DNA from: Sphingomonas suaedae
Lineage (GTDB): Bacteria > Pseudomonadota > Alphaproteobacteria > Sphingomonadales > Sphingomonadaceae
Assembly (NCBI RefSeq): GCF_007833215.1
Contig: NZ_CP042239.1
Span: forward strand, 1,302,001 to 1,366,000
DNA length: 64,000 nt
Reading direction: 5' to 3'
Below, piece by piece: positions 24,679 through 35,800 of this stretch (position 1 is the first letter of the stretch; every line of letters starts with the position of its first letter). The notes beneath the pieces were generated by a model. That model was not told the DNA's origin and did not search any database. It saw only the letters and a list, made by a program, of their open reading frames with translations. Made by a program: the position numbers and the translations under genes.

Positions 24679-25785
24679 ATGACTTTTCCCCCGCTCGCCC
24701 CGTCCCGCCGTAGCTTTCTCGCTGGCACGCTCGCCCTCGCCAGCAGCCCGGCGATGGCCGTGACCCGCGAGACCGATCGCCTGATTGCCGGCACCTATGC
24801 CAGCGGCAAGGGACCGGGACTGGTTCCAATGATCGCCACTTCCGATGGTTGGGCGGCAGGAACTCCAATAGGCGCGATCCGCAACACTTCGTTCGGCGTG
24901 GCATCGCAAGACGGGCGGGTGCGCTATCTGCTCGACGAGCAAAAGGAAGGCGCGCTCGGCATCTATGATCGGGAGATGAAGGCGCTCGGCACTTTTCCGA
25001 CGCTCGGCGCGGACCCATGCCATGCCGCGCTCAGCCCCGACGGCGACGCACTCGCCGTGGCCAATTATTCAAGTGGCAGCATCACCCTGTGGCGCCTTGA
25101 TCGCAGGACTGGGCTGCCGATCGGCGAAGCGCAGACGATCCTCCACTCGGGCAGCGGTCCCAACCAGCCCCGGCAAGGCGAGCCGCACGCCCATTGGGTT
25201 GGGTTCGCTCAGGGTGGGCGATTGCTGCACGCGGTCGATCTCGGCGCGGATGCGGTGTTCGCCCATCGCGTCGATCTTGCATCGCGGCGCGTCACGGCGA
25301 GCATGGTCGCCTATCGCGCCACGCCCGGGTCGGGGCCGCGCCACCTCGCCTGGCACCCGCGCCTCCCGGTCGCCTATCTGCTGGCCGAACTGGCGAATAC
25401 GGTCACCGTCCTGAGCGCAAATCCAGACGGCGGCTTTATGGCGGGCGAGACCCTCTCAACCCTGCCCGCCGGGTTCGACGATGCCTCGTCCGGCGCCCAT
25501 ATCGCGGTCAACCGCGCAGGAACGCGACTCTATCTGTCCAACCGCGGACATGACAGCATCGCGGTGTTCGCGATTGCGCGCGACGGCGACCTGACACTGC
25601 TCCAGCATGTCCATTGCGGCGGGCACTGGCCGCGCCTGTTCTTGCTGCGCGAAGATCGCCGGGAAATACTCGTCGCCAACGAGCGATCGGGGAATGTCGC
25701 GGTCCTGCGCATCCTGTCCGACGGCCGGCTCGGCGATCCGGCGCGCGGGGTCGCGATACCGGGCGTCGTCTTCCTGTCCGAGTGA
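24679..25785 (+). CDS. Exported lactonase-like beta-propeller protein (Tat signal)
   Basis: A 368-residue protein. The N-terminus PSRRSFLAGTLALASS is a twin-arginine signal, so export is folded. The mature part has repeated beta-propeller blades (HAALSPDGDALAVANYSSGSITLWRLD, PHAHWVGF, RHLAWHPRLPVAYLLAEL, AHIAVNRAGTRLYLSNRGHDSIAVF) as in the 6-phosphogluconolactonase/YbhE family. Exported members hydrolyse sugar or other lactones. Divergent from the AI-2E gene. Confidence 0.85.
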   Translation: MTFPPLAPSRRSFLAGTLALASSPAMAVTRETDRLIAGTYASGKGPGLVPMIATSDGWAAGTPIGAIRNTSFGVASQDGRVRYLLDEQKEGALGIYDREMKALGTFPTLGADPCHAALSPDGDALAVANYSSGSITLWRLDRRTGLPIGEAQTILHSGSGPNQPRQGEPHAHWVGFAQGGRLLHAVDLGADAVFAHRVDLASRRVTASMVAYRATPGSGPRHLAWHPRLPVAYLLAELANTVTVLSANPDGGFMAGETLSTLPAGFDDASSGAHIAVNRAGTRLYLSNRGHDSIAVFAIARDGDLTLLQHVHCGGHWPRLFLLREDRREILVANERSGNVAVLRILSDGRLGDPARGVAIPGVVFLSE

Positions 25786-25832
25786 GAGGCGCGCGCCGCG
25801 CGACCGATCGCGTTGCCGGCGCCAAACAGTCG

Positions 25833-27743
25833 CTACTGGACGACCGCCACCGCGATCGCCGATGCCTGACCCGGCCGGTGATAGATGCGGTGGGTCTGCT
25901 TGCGGAAATCCGTCGCCTTGGCGCGCAGGATGTTCGGCACATAGGTTTGCGGGTTGCGGCCGATCAGCGGGAACCAGCTGCTCTGCACCTGCACCCCGAT
26001 CCGATGCCCCTTCGCAAAACGATGCGATGCGGAATGCAGGTCGATGCGATAGTCCAGCACCGCGTTCGGCCTGATCGCCTCAGGGCGTTCGTAGCTCTTG
26101 CGAAACCGCCCGCGGAACACGTCGTTGGCGATCATCCGCTGCCGCCCGCGCAATTCCGCCGGCACGCGCTCCCCGGTCGGATAGATATCGACCAGTTTCA
26201 CCACCCAGTCGGCATCCGATCCGGTGGTGCTGGCGAACAACGTCGCCGCGACATCGCCCGATATGGTGACGTCCTGCGTCAGCGGATCGCTTTGCCAGAA
26301 CAGCACGTCCTTGCGCCGGGTAAAGGGTGCCTGGTCGTCGGCCAGCCAGGTCGACCAGGTCGATCCCTCCGCCATGAACGGTTTGATCGACGCGCGATCG
26401 CGATACGGCACGGGGTCGGCCGGATCGGAGACGAAGCTGTCGGCCGCCGCCTCGCCCCCTCGCGGCGGCTCAAACGACAGCTTTCCGCCGGCGCGCAGAT
26501 AGAGGTTGCGCACAGTCGTGCTGCGCCGCGTCGGCCAGCTGTCGAGCCGCTGCCAGCGATTGCTGCCGGTCTGGAAGATCAGCGCTTCGGGCTGGTTCAG
26601 CGTCCCCTGCCCCTTGAGCCAGTAGCGGAACCAGGGAAGCTCGACTTCCTTGCGGAACCAGTTGCCCGTCGCATCGCCCAGGTCGAACGGTCCATAGGAC
26701 TTGCCCGCGCTGCGCCAGCCGCCATGATTCCACGGTCCGACGACGAGATAGTTCAGCCCCTTGGCGTCGCCCTTTTCCTGCTCCTTATAGATCGACAGCG
26801 GCCCGTAGAAATCCTCCTGATCATACCATCCGGCGACGATCAGGTTGGGCGTGGCCACGGTGGCGGGCATGTTATTCGTGGTCCGCTGCGCCTTCCAATA
26901 GGCGTCATAGCTCGGGTGCTTCACGAAATTCTGCCAGCTTGGCATGGTGGACCCGAGATGCTGCTGGTCCAGCGTGGCCAGATCCTGCTGCTTCAGATAC
27001 CAGGCAAAGGCATCCTTCTCGCCGCCGAAATCGAACCGCTTCATCGTCCGACCGTCGGTTTCCAGCGCGCTGACCCAGCTCCACGCATAGTCCAGCCGGA
27101 ACGCGCCATTGTGGAGGAAGTCGTCGCCGATGAACATGTCGTTGGGCGACGCCTGCGACGACACCGCCTTCAGCGCGGGGTGCGGCCCGATCGTCGCCTG
27201 CGCCGCGGTCCAGCCGCCATAGGATACGCCGATCACCCCGGCCTTGCCGTTGTTGGCGGGCAGGTTCTTCACCAGCCAGTCGATCGTATCATAGGTGTCG
27301 GTGGACTCGTCCACGCCACGCTTGTCCGGATTGCTGGGGCGCAGATTGACGAACGTCCCCTCCGATCCCAGACGCCCGCGAATGTCCTGAAGGACGAAGA
27401 TGAACCGATCGTCCGCCAGCTCCTTGTAGGATGCGGTCAGCATGTTGGTGACCTGCGCCTTGCCGAACCCATAGGGCGAGCGGCTCAGCAGGATCGGCAG
27501 CGGCGTATCGATCGTCTTCGGCCGCCACACCTGCACGTGCAGCTTCATGCCGTCGCGCATCGGGATCATCACGTCCTCGCCGACATAATCGCCGATCGTG
27601 GCACCGGCCGGAACCTGATCGGTCAGATCGACGGCCTGTGTCACCGGCGGCGTGCTGCGCGCGACGACCGACCCGCCCATCGTGACCGCCAGCGCGATCG
27701 CCGCGAGGATGTTCAAATTGTCGCGCGCCAGTCGCTTCAGCAT
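25833..27743 (-). CDS. Exported CocE/NonD-type hydrolase (S15 family acyl/ester hydrolase)
   Basis: A 636-residue protein with an N-terminal signal (LNILAAIALAVTMGGSVVARS). The alpha/beta-hydrolase domain includes MRDGMKLHVQVWRP, LSRSPYG, the nucleophile GVSYGGWTAA (G-x-S-Y-G-G as in alpha-amino-acid ester hydrolases), and a C-terminal jelly-roll domain (VTISGDVAATLFASTTGSDADWVVKLVD...HRIGVQVQSSWFPLIGRNP). Likely periplasmic and able to cleave esters or amides of amino acids; the exact substrate is unknown. Confidence 0.9.
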   Translation of the reverse strand: MLKRLARDNLNILAAIALAVTMGGSVVARSTPPVTQAVDLTDQVPAGATIGDYVGEDVMIPMRDGMKLHVQVWRPKTIDTPLPILLSRSPYGFGKAQVTNMLTASYKELADDRFIFVLQDIRGRLGSEGTFVNLRPSNPDKRGVDESTDTYDTIDWLVKNLPANNGKAGVIGVSYGGWTAAQATIGPHPALKAVSSQASPNDMFIGDDFLHNGAFRLDYAWSWVSALETDGRTMKRFDFGGEKDAFAWYLKQQDLATLDQQHLGSTMPSWQNFVKHPSYDAYWKAQRTTNNMPATVATPNLIVAGWYDQEDFYGPLSIYKEQEKGDAKGLNYLVVGPWNHGGWRSAGKSYGPFDLGDATGNWFRKEVELPWFRYWLKGQGTLNQPEALIFQTGSNRWQRLDSWPTRRSTTVRNLYLRAGGKLSFEPPRGGEAAADSFVSDPADPVPYRDRASIKPFMAEGSTWSTWLADDQAPFTRRKDVLFWQSDPLTQDVTISGDVAATLFASTTGSDADWVVKLVDIYPTGERVPAELRGRQRMIANDVFRGRFRKSYERPEAIRPNAVLDYRIDLHSASHRFAKGHRIGVQVQSSWFPLIGRNPQTYVPNILRAKATDFRKQTHRIYHRPGQASAIAVAVVQ

Positions 27744-27790
27744 CTGAACATCCCCATTTTCATTGGCTTGCTGCCGGATCGTTTAAATCG

Positions 27791-30049
27791 TTATCGCGCA
27801 ATCCCCCCGGCAGCCAGCACCGCCAGCGTCACCAGGTCGCCGGCACTACTGGTCATCGGCGCAACCTGCACCGGCTTTTCCATGCCGACCAGCATCGGAC
27901 CGATCATGCTGTCGCCACCCAGTTCGCGCAGCAGCTTTGCCGAGATATGCGCGGACTGGAGGCCCGGCATGATCAGGATGTTGGCGGGACCGGAGAGGCG
28001 GGCAAAGGGATAGTTGGCAAGCTGGCGCGGATTGAGCGCGACATCGGGTGCCATTTCGCCTTCATACTCGAAGCCCACGCCGCGTGCGTCGAGCACCTTC
28101 ACCGCATCCCGGATATTCTCGAGGAACGCGCCCTTGGGATTGCCGAAGGTCGAGTAGCTCAGGAACGCGACGCGCGGCTCATGGCCCATGCGCCGGGCTA
28201 CCTGCGCGGTCTGCTCGGCAATGTCGGCCAGTTCCTCGGCGCTGGGCCGTTCGTTCACCGTGGTGTCCGCGATGAACACCGTGTGCGACTGGCCGACCAT
28301 GATGTGCACGCCGAACGCGGTACGCCCCTCGCTGACGTCGATCACGCGGCGCACCTCGCGCATCGTTTGCGAATAGGTGCGCGTGACGCCGGTGATCATC
28401 GCATCGCCCTCGCCCAGCTGCAGCAACAGCGAGCCGAAGATGTTGCGATCCTGATTGACCATTCGCTCGCAATCGCGGCGCAGATAGCCGCGGCGCTGGA
28501 GCCGCTGGTATAGGAAATCGACCATCGCCGGGACCAGCGGCGAGTTGCGGCTATTGTGCAGTTCGAAACTGTCGGGATCGCTGACGCCCAGCGCACGCAG
28601 CCGCTCCGGCACGTCGTCGCGACCGACCAGCACCGGCGTGCCGTATCCACCGTCGCGGAATGCGATGGCGGCGCGCAGCACGACTTCCTCTTCGCCCTCG
28701 GCGAAAATCACCCGCTTCGGATGCGCGCGGGCGCCTTCATAGGCGAGGGTCAGCACCGACGTGGTCGGGTTGAGGCGACCGCGCAGCTGGTGGCGATATG
28801 CCGCCATGTCGAGGATCGGCTTGGTCGCGACTCCCGAATCCATCGCCGCCTTGGCGACGGCCATCGACACGACTTCCATCAGGCGCGGGTCGAACGGCGC
28901 GGGAATGATATATTCGGGACCGAAACTGTGCGCCTTGCCATAGGCGAGCGCTACTTCCTCGGGCACCTGCTCGCGCGCCAGTTCGGCGATCGCCTGGGCT
29001 GCGGCGATCTTCATCTCTTCGTTCACCGCGGTCGCGCGCACGTCGAGCGCGCCGCGGAATATGAACGGGAAGCCGAGCACGTTGTTTACCTGATTGGGAT
29101 AGTCCGACCGGCCGGTCGCAACGATCGCGTCGGGACGCACGCCCTTTGCAAGTTCGGGCCGGATCTCGGGCTCGGGATTGGCCATCGCGAAGATGATCGG
29201 TGCGGGGGCCATGTCCTTGACCATCTCGGGCTTGAGCGCGCCGGCGGCGGAGAGGCCCAGGAAGATGTCGGCGCCGACCAGCGCTTCGGTCAGCGTCGTA
29301 CGGTCGGTGGCAACCGCGTGCGCCGACTGCCATTGGTTCACGCCCTCGCGATCCGGGGTGATCACGCCCTTGCGGTCGCACATCAAGACATTGTCGTGCC
29401 GCACGCCCATGGCCTTGATCAGCTCGGTGCAGGCGATCGCCGCCGCGCCCGCGCCATTCACCACCACCTTGATGTCGGCAAGGCTGCGGCCGGTCAGCAG
29501 ACAGGCGTTGATAAGGCCGGCGGCGGTGATGATTGCGGTGCCGTGCTGGTCGTCATGGAAGACGGGAATGTTCATCCGCTCGCGCAGCGTCTGCTCGATG
29601 ATGAAGCATTCCGGCGCCTTGATATCCTCAAGGTTGATGCCGCCGAAGCTGGGCTCCATCAGCTCGACCGCATCGATGAAGCGATCGACATCCTCGGTCT
29701 TCAGCTCGAGATCGATCGAATCGACGTCGGCAAACCGCTTGAAGAGCACCGCCTTGCCCTCCATCACCGGCTTGGACGCCAACGCACCCAGATTGCCCAT
29801 CCCCAGAATGGCAGTCCCGTTCGAGATGACCGCCACAAGATTGCCCTTGGCGGTATAATCATAGGCAGTGGCGGGATCGTCGGCGATCGCCTGCACCGGC
29901 ACCGCGACCCCGGGCGAATAGGCAAGCGCCAGGTCGCGCTGCGTCGTCAGCGGTTTGGACGCGATGATCTCGATTTTGCCGGGGCGCCCCTCCGAGTGGA
30001 ATAGCAATGCCTCGCGCTCGGAAAACTGGACGTTGGACTCTTCGCTCAT
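27791..30049 (-). CDS. maeB: NADP-dependent malic enzyme with phosphotransacetylase-like C-terminal domain
   Basis: A 752-residue MaeB-type enzyme (malate + NADP to pyruvate + CO2 + NADPH). The N-terminal two-thirds hold the malic-enzyme motifs LALAYSPGVAVPVQAIA, FGGINLEDIKAPECF, PVFHDDQHGTAIITAAGLINA and VNGAGAAAIAC. The C-terminal third is the regulatory PTA/PTB domain (HPKRVIFAEGEEEVVLRAA, LSYSTFGNPKGAF, ANILIMPGLQSAHISAKLL). MSEESNVQF at 30049 follows a GGGAGAGAAG ribosome site and is chosen over a longer frame. Divergent from mutS. Confidence 0.93.
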   Translation of the reverse strand: MSEESNVQFSEREALLFHSEGRPGKIEIIASKPLTTQRDLALAYSPGVAVPVQAIADDPATAYDYTAKGNLVAVISNGTAILGMGNLGALASKPVMEGKAVLFKRFADVDSIDLELKTEDVDRFIDAVELMEPSFGGINLEDIKAPECFIIEQTLRERMNIPVFHDDQHGTAIITAAGLINACLLTGRSLADIKVVVNGAGAAAIACTELIKAMGVRHDNVLMCDRKGVITPDREGVNQWQSAHAVATDRTTLTEALVGADIFLGLSAAGALKPEMVKDMAPAPIIFAMANPEPEIRPELAKGVRPDAIVATGRSDYPNQVNNVLGFPFIFRGALDVRATAVNEEMKIAAAQAIAELAREQVPEEVALAYGKAHSFGPEYIIPAPFDPRLMEVVSMAVAKAAMDSGVATKPILDMAAYRHQLRGRLNPTTSVLTLAYEGARAHPKRVIFAEGEEEVVLRAAIAFRDGGYGTPVLVGRDDVPERLRALGVSDPDSFELHNSRNSPLVPAMVDFLYQRLQRRGYLRRDCERMVNQDRNIFGSLLLQLGEGDAMITGVTRTYSQTMREVRRVIDVSEGRTAFGVHIMVGQSHTVFIADTTVNERPSAEELADIAEQTAQVARRMGHEPRVAFLSYSTFGNPKGAFLENIRDAVKVLDARGVGFEYEGEMAPDVALNPRQLANYPFARLSGPANILIMPGLQSAHISAKLLRELGGDSMIGPMLVGMEKPVQVAPMTSSAGDLVTLAVLAAGGIAR

Positions 30050-30259
30050 TCTTCTCTCCCGGTCGCCCCCTTTAGGGTCGAGCGCGCGCATTTTGCAACG
30101 CGCGTCGACGGTGACGCCCACGATCGCGTTTCGACCATTGCCCGCCGGCTCGCGCATGGATTGTGCGAAGTCTCACACAGTCCGTTCATCCACACGAATC
30201 ATTTGGGCGACGACGCTCCGCCCATTGTCGCATGTCGGATGGTGAGCTACCCGGCGGCA

Positions 30260-32859
<2,600 letters not shown>

Positions 32860-32860
<1 letters not shown>

Positions 32861-33018
32861 TGCGGGAATCAGGGTTCGTAGGGCTGATCCAGGTCGTCTT
32901 TCGCTGCGCCCAGGCCGGGTTCGGCTCAACCCGGGCATGGGCGGTGGTGGCGACCATGCTGCTGCTCGTCGCGCTTCCCGTCGCATTGGTCGCAGGGTTG
33001 ATCTGGCTGCTCGTCTGA
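32860..33018 (+). CDS. 52-residue single-pass membrane protein coupled to mutS
   Basis: The ATG shares its A with the last base of the mutS TGA (TGATG overlap), so it is probably translated by re-initiation after mutS. The product has a polar N-terminal part and one long hydrophobic segment (WAVVATMLLLVALPVALVAG and onward, about residues 27-52) ending LIWLLV. It resembles no family that I recognise. Codon use is like that of mutS. Because it is short it is easily missed by gene finders. Confidence 0.6.
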
Positions 33019-33025
33019 ACCTGGC

Positions 33026-33616
33026 TCAATAGGGCGGATCGCGGCGTGCGCGTTGCGCCTTTGCCGCCTCGACCCACCACAGCAAATCATCGGCGAAGCG
33101 CGGGAATGCGCGCTCAAGCGCGGCGCCGCCCTCCCCCTGCGGCTGATCGTCCGCATCGAGCGTCTTGCCGATCTGCCCAACCGTGAGCGTCGAGGAGGTG
33201 ACAACCATTCCCATTTCGGTGAGCGTCGGGTGCCACATCGAATTGCTGCGCGCGCCCGCCAACCGCCCCGCCGAATAGCTGGCGATCGCCGCGGGCCGCC
33301 AGAACCATTCCTCCAGGAAATGGTCGGTCAGATTCTTGAGGCCGGGCTGCATCCCCCAATTATATTCGCCGGTAACGAACAGGAATCCGTCGGCCGCGAC
33401 GATCTTGCGCGCCAGAGTCTCCATCGCTTCGGGCGCCTCGCCTTTGGGATATTCCTTGTACATCCGGTCGAGCATGGGGAGGCCGACCGCCTTGGCGTCG
33501 ATCAGTTCGGTGTCGCAGCCGCGCTCGTTCAGCCGCGCGGTCACCCAGCGGGCGAGGCGGATGCCCATCCGGTCCCGGCGATAGGAGCCATAGAAAACGA
33601 GAATCGTGTCGGACAT
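33026..33616 (-). CDS. NAD(P)H-dependent FMN reductase family protein
   Basis: A 196-residue flavodoxin-like reductase. The FMN phosphate loop is in FYGSYRRDRMGIRLARWV; TGEYNWGMQPGLKNLTDHF is the second flavin-binding stretch, then ASYSAGRLAGARS. Members reduce flavins, quinones or azo dyes. MSDTILVFYGSYR at 33616 is the natural start. Convergent with the mutS-coupled membrane gene. Confidence 0.87.
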   Translation of the reverse strand: MSDTILVFYGSYRRDRMGIRLARWVTARLNERGCDTELIDAKAVGLPMLDRMYKEYPKGEAPEAMETLARKIVAADGFLFVTGEYNWGMQPGLKNLTDHFLEEWFWRPAAIASYSAGRLAGARSNSMWHPTLTEMGMVVTSSTLTVGQIGKTLDADDQPQGEGGAALERAFPRFADDLLWWVEAAKAQRARRDPPY

Positions 33617-33681
33617 CGGCGGCACCCCTTTTGCTCGACTTGGCGTTGCACTCATGGATAATCGGCGCGGGGGGAAATTGC

Positions 33682-34245
33682 ATGAGCGAATTCGAGTTCA
33701 TCTTTGCACTGTTCGGGCTGCTGCTCGGCCTCTCGATCGTCGAGGTGCTGGGCGGCCTCGCCCGCGCGATCGAGGCGCGGCTGCGGCCCAGCTCATCCGT
33801 GCGGATCGGGTGGCTCACGCCATTGCTGGGCATTTTCGTTCTGCTCGATCTCCTGTCCTTCTGGCAGGCGGCCTGGGTTACGCGGGATGCGGTCGGGGTT
33901 TCGGGCCATTCGCTGATGGCGGTTACGATTTTCGCGAGCGCCTATTATCTGGCGGCGCATCTCGTCTTTCCCCGCGAACCCGCCGAACATACCGATCTGG
34001 ACAACCACTATTTTCGTGTGCGGCGGATCGTACTGGGCGCGATGCTGGCGCTGCTGATCTGCCAACTCGGCTATTACGCCACCCTTCCTGAGCTCGCTAT
34101 CGTAATTAGCCGACCATTGTCGGTAACGCTGACCGCAATTCTCGCCGGGCTAATGATCGCGGCGATGCTGGTGCGCGGGCGGCGAGCGAATATGGTGGTG
34201 ATGGCGGCGCTCGTGGCGCGCTATCTCATCGTCTATCTGCTCTGA
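33682..34245 (+). CDS. Multi-pass membrane protein, paralogue of the gene at 48537
   Basis: A 187-residue protein with about six hydrophobic segments and no recognised domain name. Its first half (MSEFEFIFALFGLLLGLSIV, then VRIGWLTPLLGIFVLLDLLSFW, and YYLAAHLVFPREP) clearly parallels the protein at 48537-49148 (MSPFELVFAVFGLLLGLAIA, VGWLTPLLGVLVVLDLTSFW, YYLAATLIFPDEP). The second halves diverge. Preceded by a GGGGGAAA ribosome site; monocistronic. Confidence 0.75.
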   Translation: MSEFEFIFALFGLLLGLSIVEVLGGLARAIEARLRPSSSVRIGWLTPLLGIFVLLDLLSFWQAAWVTRDAVGVSGHSLMAVTIFASAYYLAAHLVFPREPAEHTDLDNHYFRVRRIVLGAMLALLICQLGYYATLPELAIVISRPLSVTLTAILAGLMIAAMLVRGRRANMVVMAALVARYLIVYLL

Positions 34246-34252
34246 AATGAAA

Positions 34253-34289
34253 GAGGCCACCGGGGCCATCCCTGGCACCCGGTGACCTC
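34253..34289 (-). terminator. Rho-independent terminator on the minus strand
   Basis: On the minus strand GAGGTCACCGGG pairs with CCCGGTGGCCTC (12 bp, one G-T) around a 13-nt loop and is followed by TTTCATTTCAGA. It closes the small structured gene that starts near 34560. For the plus-strand gene ending at 34245 there is no T-tract after the hairpin. Confidence 0.65.
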
Positions 34290-34424
34290 CGACATGGTCA
34301 GCGGCCGGAGAGCTCCAGCCCGGGAGACCATGCGGACCACGTGTCGCATCTGCGGTGCCGTTGATTGGAGGAGGATACCTCCCGAGCACCATTCGGATGG
34401 AGGGCTTCCATCCGACGCAGACGC

Positions 34425-34481
34425 TTAGCGGCGCGTCTCCCGAACGAACTGAACCGACCTCACTGCTGAACCATGAGACAT
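34425..34481 (-). CDS. 18-residue ORF with a perfect Shine-Dalgarno
   Basis: ATG at 34481 to TAA at 34425 encodes MSHGSAVRSVQFVRETRR. The basic, Arg/Val/Ser-rich peptide has no recognised relatives. The argument for translation is the extended ribosome site 7 nt upstream. The stop codon sits within a hairpin, which suggests that ribosome position could change the downstream fold, as in leader-peptide control. Confidence 0.45.
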   Translation of the reverse strand: MSHGSAVRSVQFVRETRR

Positions 34482-34482
34482 C

Positions 34483-34496
34483 GGATCACCTCCTTT
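34483..34496 (-). promoter_or_regulatory. Fourteen-base perfect Shine-Dalgarno (AAAGGAGGTGATCC)
   Basis: On the minus strand AAAGGAGGTGATCC is exactly complementary to the conserved 3' end of 16S rRNA (GGATCACCTCCTTT). GGAGG stands 7 nt before the ATG at 34481, the ideal spacing. Ordinary genes in the window have 4-6 matching bases. The plus strand therefore looks like a 16S tail, but no 16S sequence precedes it. Confidence 0.7.
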
Positions 34497-34629
34497 CGCT
34501 TTGTTGAAACACCGTACCTCAGCCTGGGTACGAGGGCGAATGTGAATCAATGTGGGAAGCAGAACAAGGCTTGTAATGTAATTAAATTTGCGCGATTCTT
34601 GTCTTTCCGGCGTGATGAATCCGAAGGGT

Positions 34630-35175
34630 TCAGCGGCGGCAATCCTCAGTCACCCGCTGCACCTCTGCCCAGGTCGGAACGACCAGGGGCGCGAGCGGCG
34701 GCATCTCCACCACGAACCGGCCACGGCTGTAGCCGATCGCATCCAGTATCGGATCGTTCACCGCCAGCGCGACCGCCATATAGGGCTGGGCGCCACCGGC
34801 AGGACGCGCGGTGTGCGCGCGGGCGGTGGTCGAGGTGCGGATCGTCATCGGCCCCGGCGTGGCGCCGCGGCGGGAAAGATAGACCTGGCGGGTGAGCCGG
34901 TCGCAGCGCAGCGTCAGTTCCGCATCGCTTTCGCGCGCCCCGAACAAGGCGATCGTCCCCTGCCCGTCCTGACGATACACCCAGGTTCCGCGCGCCACCG
35001 GCCAGTCCCGCCAGTCGCCGCCGAATGCGGGCGGAGGCGGTGTCGCCGGAGCCGGAGCCGGCGTCGGCGCGGGCACCGTAGCCGGGGGCGCTGGAGCAGG
35101 CCCCGGGGCGGGCGGGATGACGGAGGCGCAGGCAGCGAGAACCGCGAGCGAAGCGAGGGCAAGAAAAGAACGCAT
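34630..35175 (-). CDS. Proline-rich lipoprotein of unknown function
   Basis: A 181-residue protein with a lipoprotein signal (MRSFLALASLAVLAACAS, lipobox LAAC) and a Pro/Ala linker about residues 20-50. A compact domain follows (WRDWPVARGTWVYRQDGQGTIALFG...LTLRCDRLTRQVYLSRRG). The domain text resembles small beta-rich sphingomonad lipoproteins without assigned function. The peptide probably spans from membrane anchor to periplasm. Start taken at the signal peptide; the frame is open 12 codons upstream. Confidence 0.75.
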   Translation of the reverse strand: MRSFLALASLAVLAACASVIPPAPGPAPAPPATVPAPTPAPAPATPPPPAFGGDWRDWPVARGTWVYRQDGQGTIALFGARESDAELTLRCDRLTRQVYLSRRGATPGPMTIRTSTTARAHTARPAGGAQPYMAVALAVNDPILDAIGYSRGRFVVEMPPLAPLVVPTWAEVQRVTEDCRR

Positions 35176-35226
35176 GTCGCGCCTTATGGGCGAAGCGAGA
35201 GAACGGCTCAACCGCCCGTCGCCGGT

Positions 35227-35544
35227 TCAGGCTGCACGCGGGACGATGCGATCGAGTTCACCGTTCAAGGCGCGCTTGGCTTCAAGGAGTTCGTACCGGT
35301 CCTGGAGGCGCAGAAAAAAACCTTCGGACATGCCGAAATAGCGCCCGAGCCGAAGATCTAATTCGGCATCGACAGGACGTTGGCCGTCGATCACCGCCTG
35401 CACACGGCCCGCGTCGATCGCGATCGCCTCCGCCAGCGCCTCGACAGTCAAGTTCATCGGTTCCAAGAACTCGGATGCTAGCAGGTATCCGGCATGGTCG
35501 TTCTCCAGCCAGTCGCCGTCAGTGATAGTCGACGATTTCGACAT
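35227..35544 (-). CDS. higA: HigA-type antitoxin (XRE helix-turn-helix)
   Basis: A 105-residue protein with a VapI/HigA-like HTH: FLEPMNLTVEALAEAIAIDAGRVQAVIDGQRPVDAELDLRLGRYFGMSEGFFLRLQDRYELLEAKR. It overlaps the toxin gene upstream by 26 bp and follows it, the order (toxin first) typical of higBA. The antitoxin binds the toxin and probably the operon promoter. The long upstream extension of the frame belongs to the toxin region. Confidence 0.88.
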   Translation of the reverse strand: MSKSSTITDGDWLENDHAGYLLASEFLEPMNLTVEALAEAIAIDAGRVQAVIDGQRPVDAELDLRLGRYFGMSEGFFLRLQDRYELLEAKRALNGELDRIVPRAA

Positions 35545-35800
35545 CGTACGCGTCTCCGTCCTTCCAGACGAAGCATATACGCCATTGTGCGTTAATTGAA
35601 ATGCTGTGCTGCCCCGCGCGGTCCCGATCGAGCGCGTGCAGGCGATTGCTGGGTGGGTTCCGCAGATCATCGAGGTTGGTGGCCGCATCAAGGAACCTCA
35701 TCCGATTCAACGCCCTGCGCTGGATGTCCGATGGCAGCCTGCGACTGCGTTCGCCGAGCCAGATGCGTTCGGTTTCCGGTTCTGTGAACGAGCGGATCAT
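35519..35800 (-). CDS. higB: HigB/RelE-family mRNA interferase toxin
   Basis: A 93-residue protein with the HigB layout: MIRSFTEPETERIWLGERSRRLPSDI, LRNPPSNRLHALDRDRAGQHSISINAQWRICFVWKDGDAYDVEIVDYH. The NPPSNRLHALDRDRAGQHSIRIN-type core and terminal DYH are characteristic. Such toxins cut ribosome-bound mRNA. It starts 4 bp inside the end of the RAMA gene (ATGA) and overlaps higA, so the three are one operon. Confidence 0.9.
   Translation of the reverse strand: MIRSFTEPETERIWLGERSRRLPSDIQRRALNRMRFLDAATNLDDLRNPPSNRLHALDRDRAGQHSISINAQWRICFVWKDGDAYDVEIVDYH

Larger units (their letters stand above)
34253..34560 (-). ncRNA. Structured small minus-strand transcript (small RNA or peptide mRNA)
   Basis: A stand-alone unit of about 300 bp with no long ORF that lies between convergent and divergent neighbours. 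In minus-strand order it has an AT-rich upstream patch (near 34565-34590), a CGTACC/GGTACG hairpin, a perfect Shine-Dalgarno, an 18-codon ORF, and then a series of hairpins. These are AGACGC/GCGTCT (34438-34419) overlapping the ORF stop, CGGATGG/CCATCCG (34414-34394), GGAGG/CCTCC, CATGGTC/GACCATG (34332-34293), and the terminator. The start and end of the RNA are estimates. It could be a highly translated mini-mRNA, a dual-function RNA or a ribosome-binding regulator. Confidence 0.45.

Noticed and set aside
25614..28013. A 799-codon plus-strand frame opposite the CocE-type hydrolase
   Set aside because: Same argument: the reverse gene has signal peptide, GVSYGG elbow and jelly-roll; this frame is a shadow.
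34483..34496. Plus-strand GGATCACCTCCTTT as the end of a 16S rRNA gene or fragment
   Set aside because: The sequence before it does not resemble 16S helix 45 (no GTAACCGTAGGGGAACCTGCGGC), so the match is explained by a strong Shine-Dalgarno on the minus strand.
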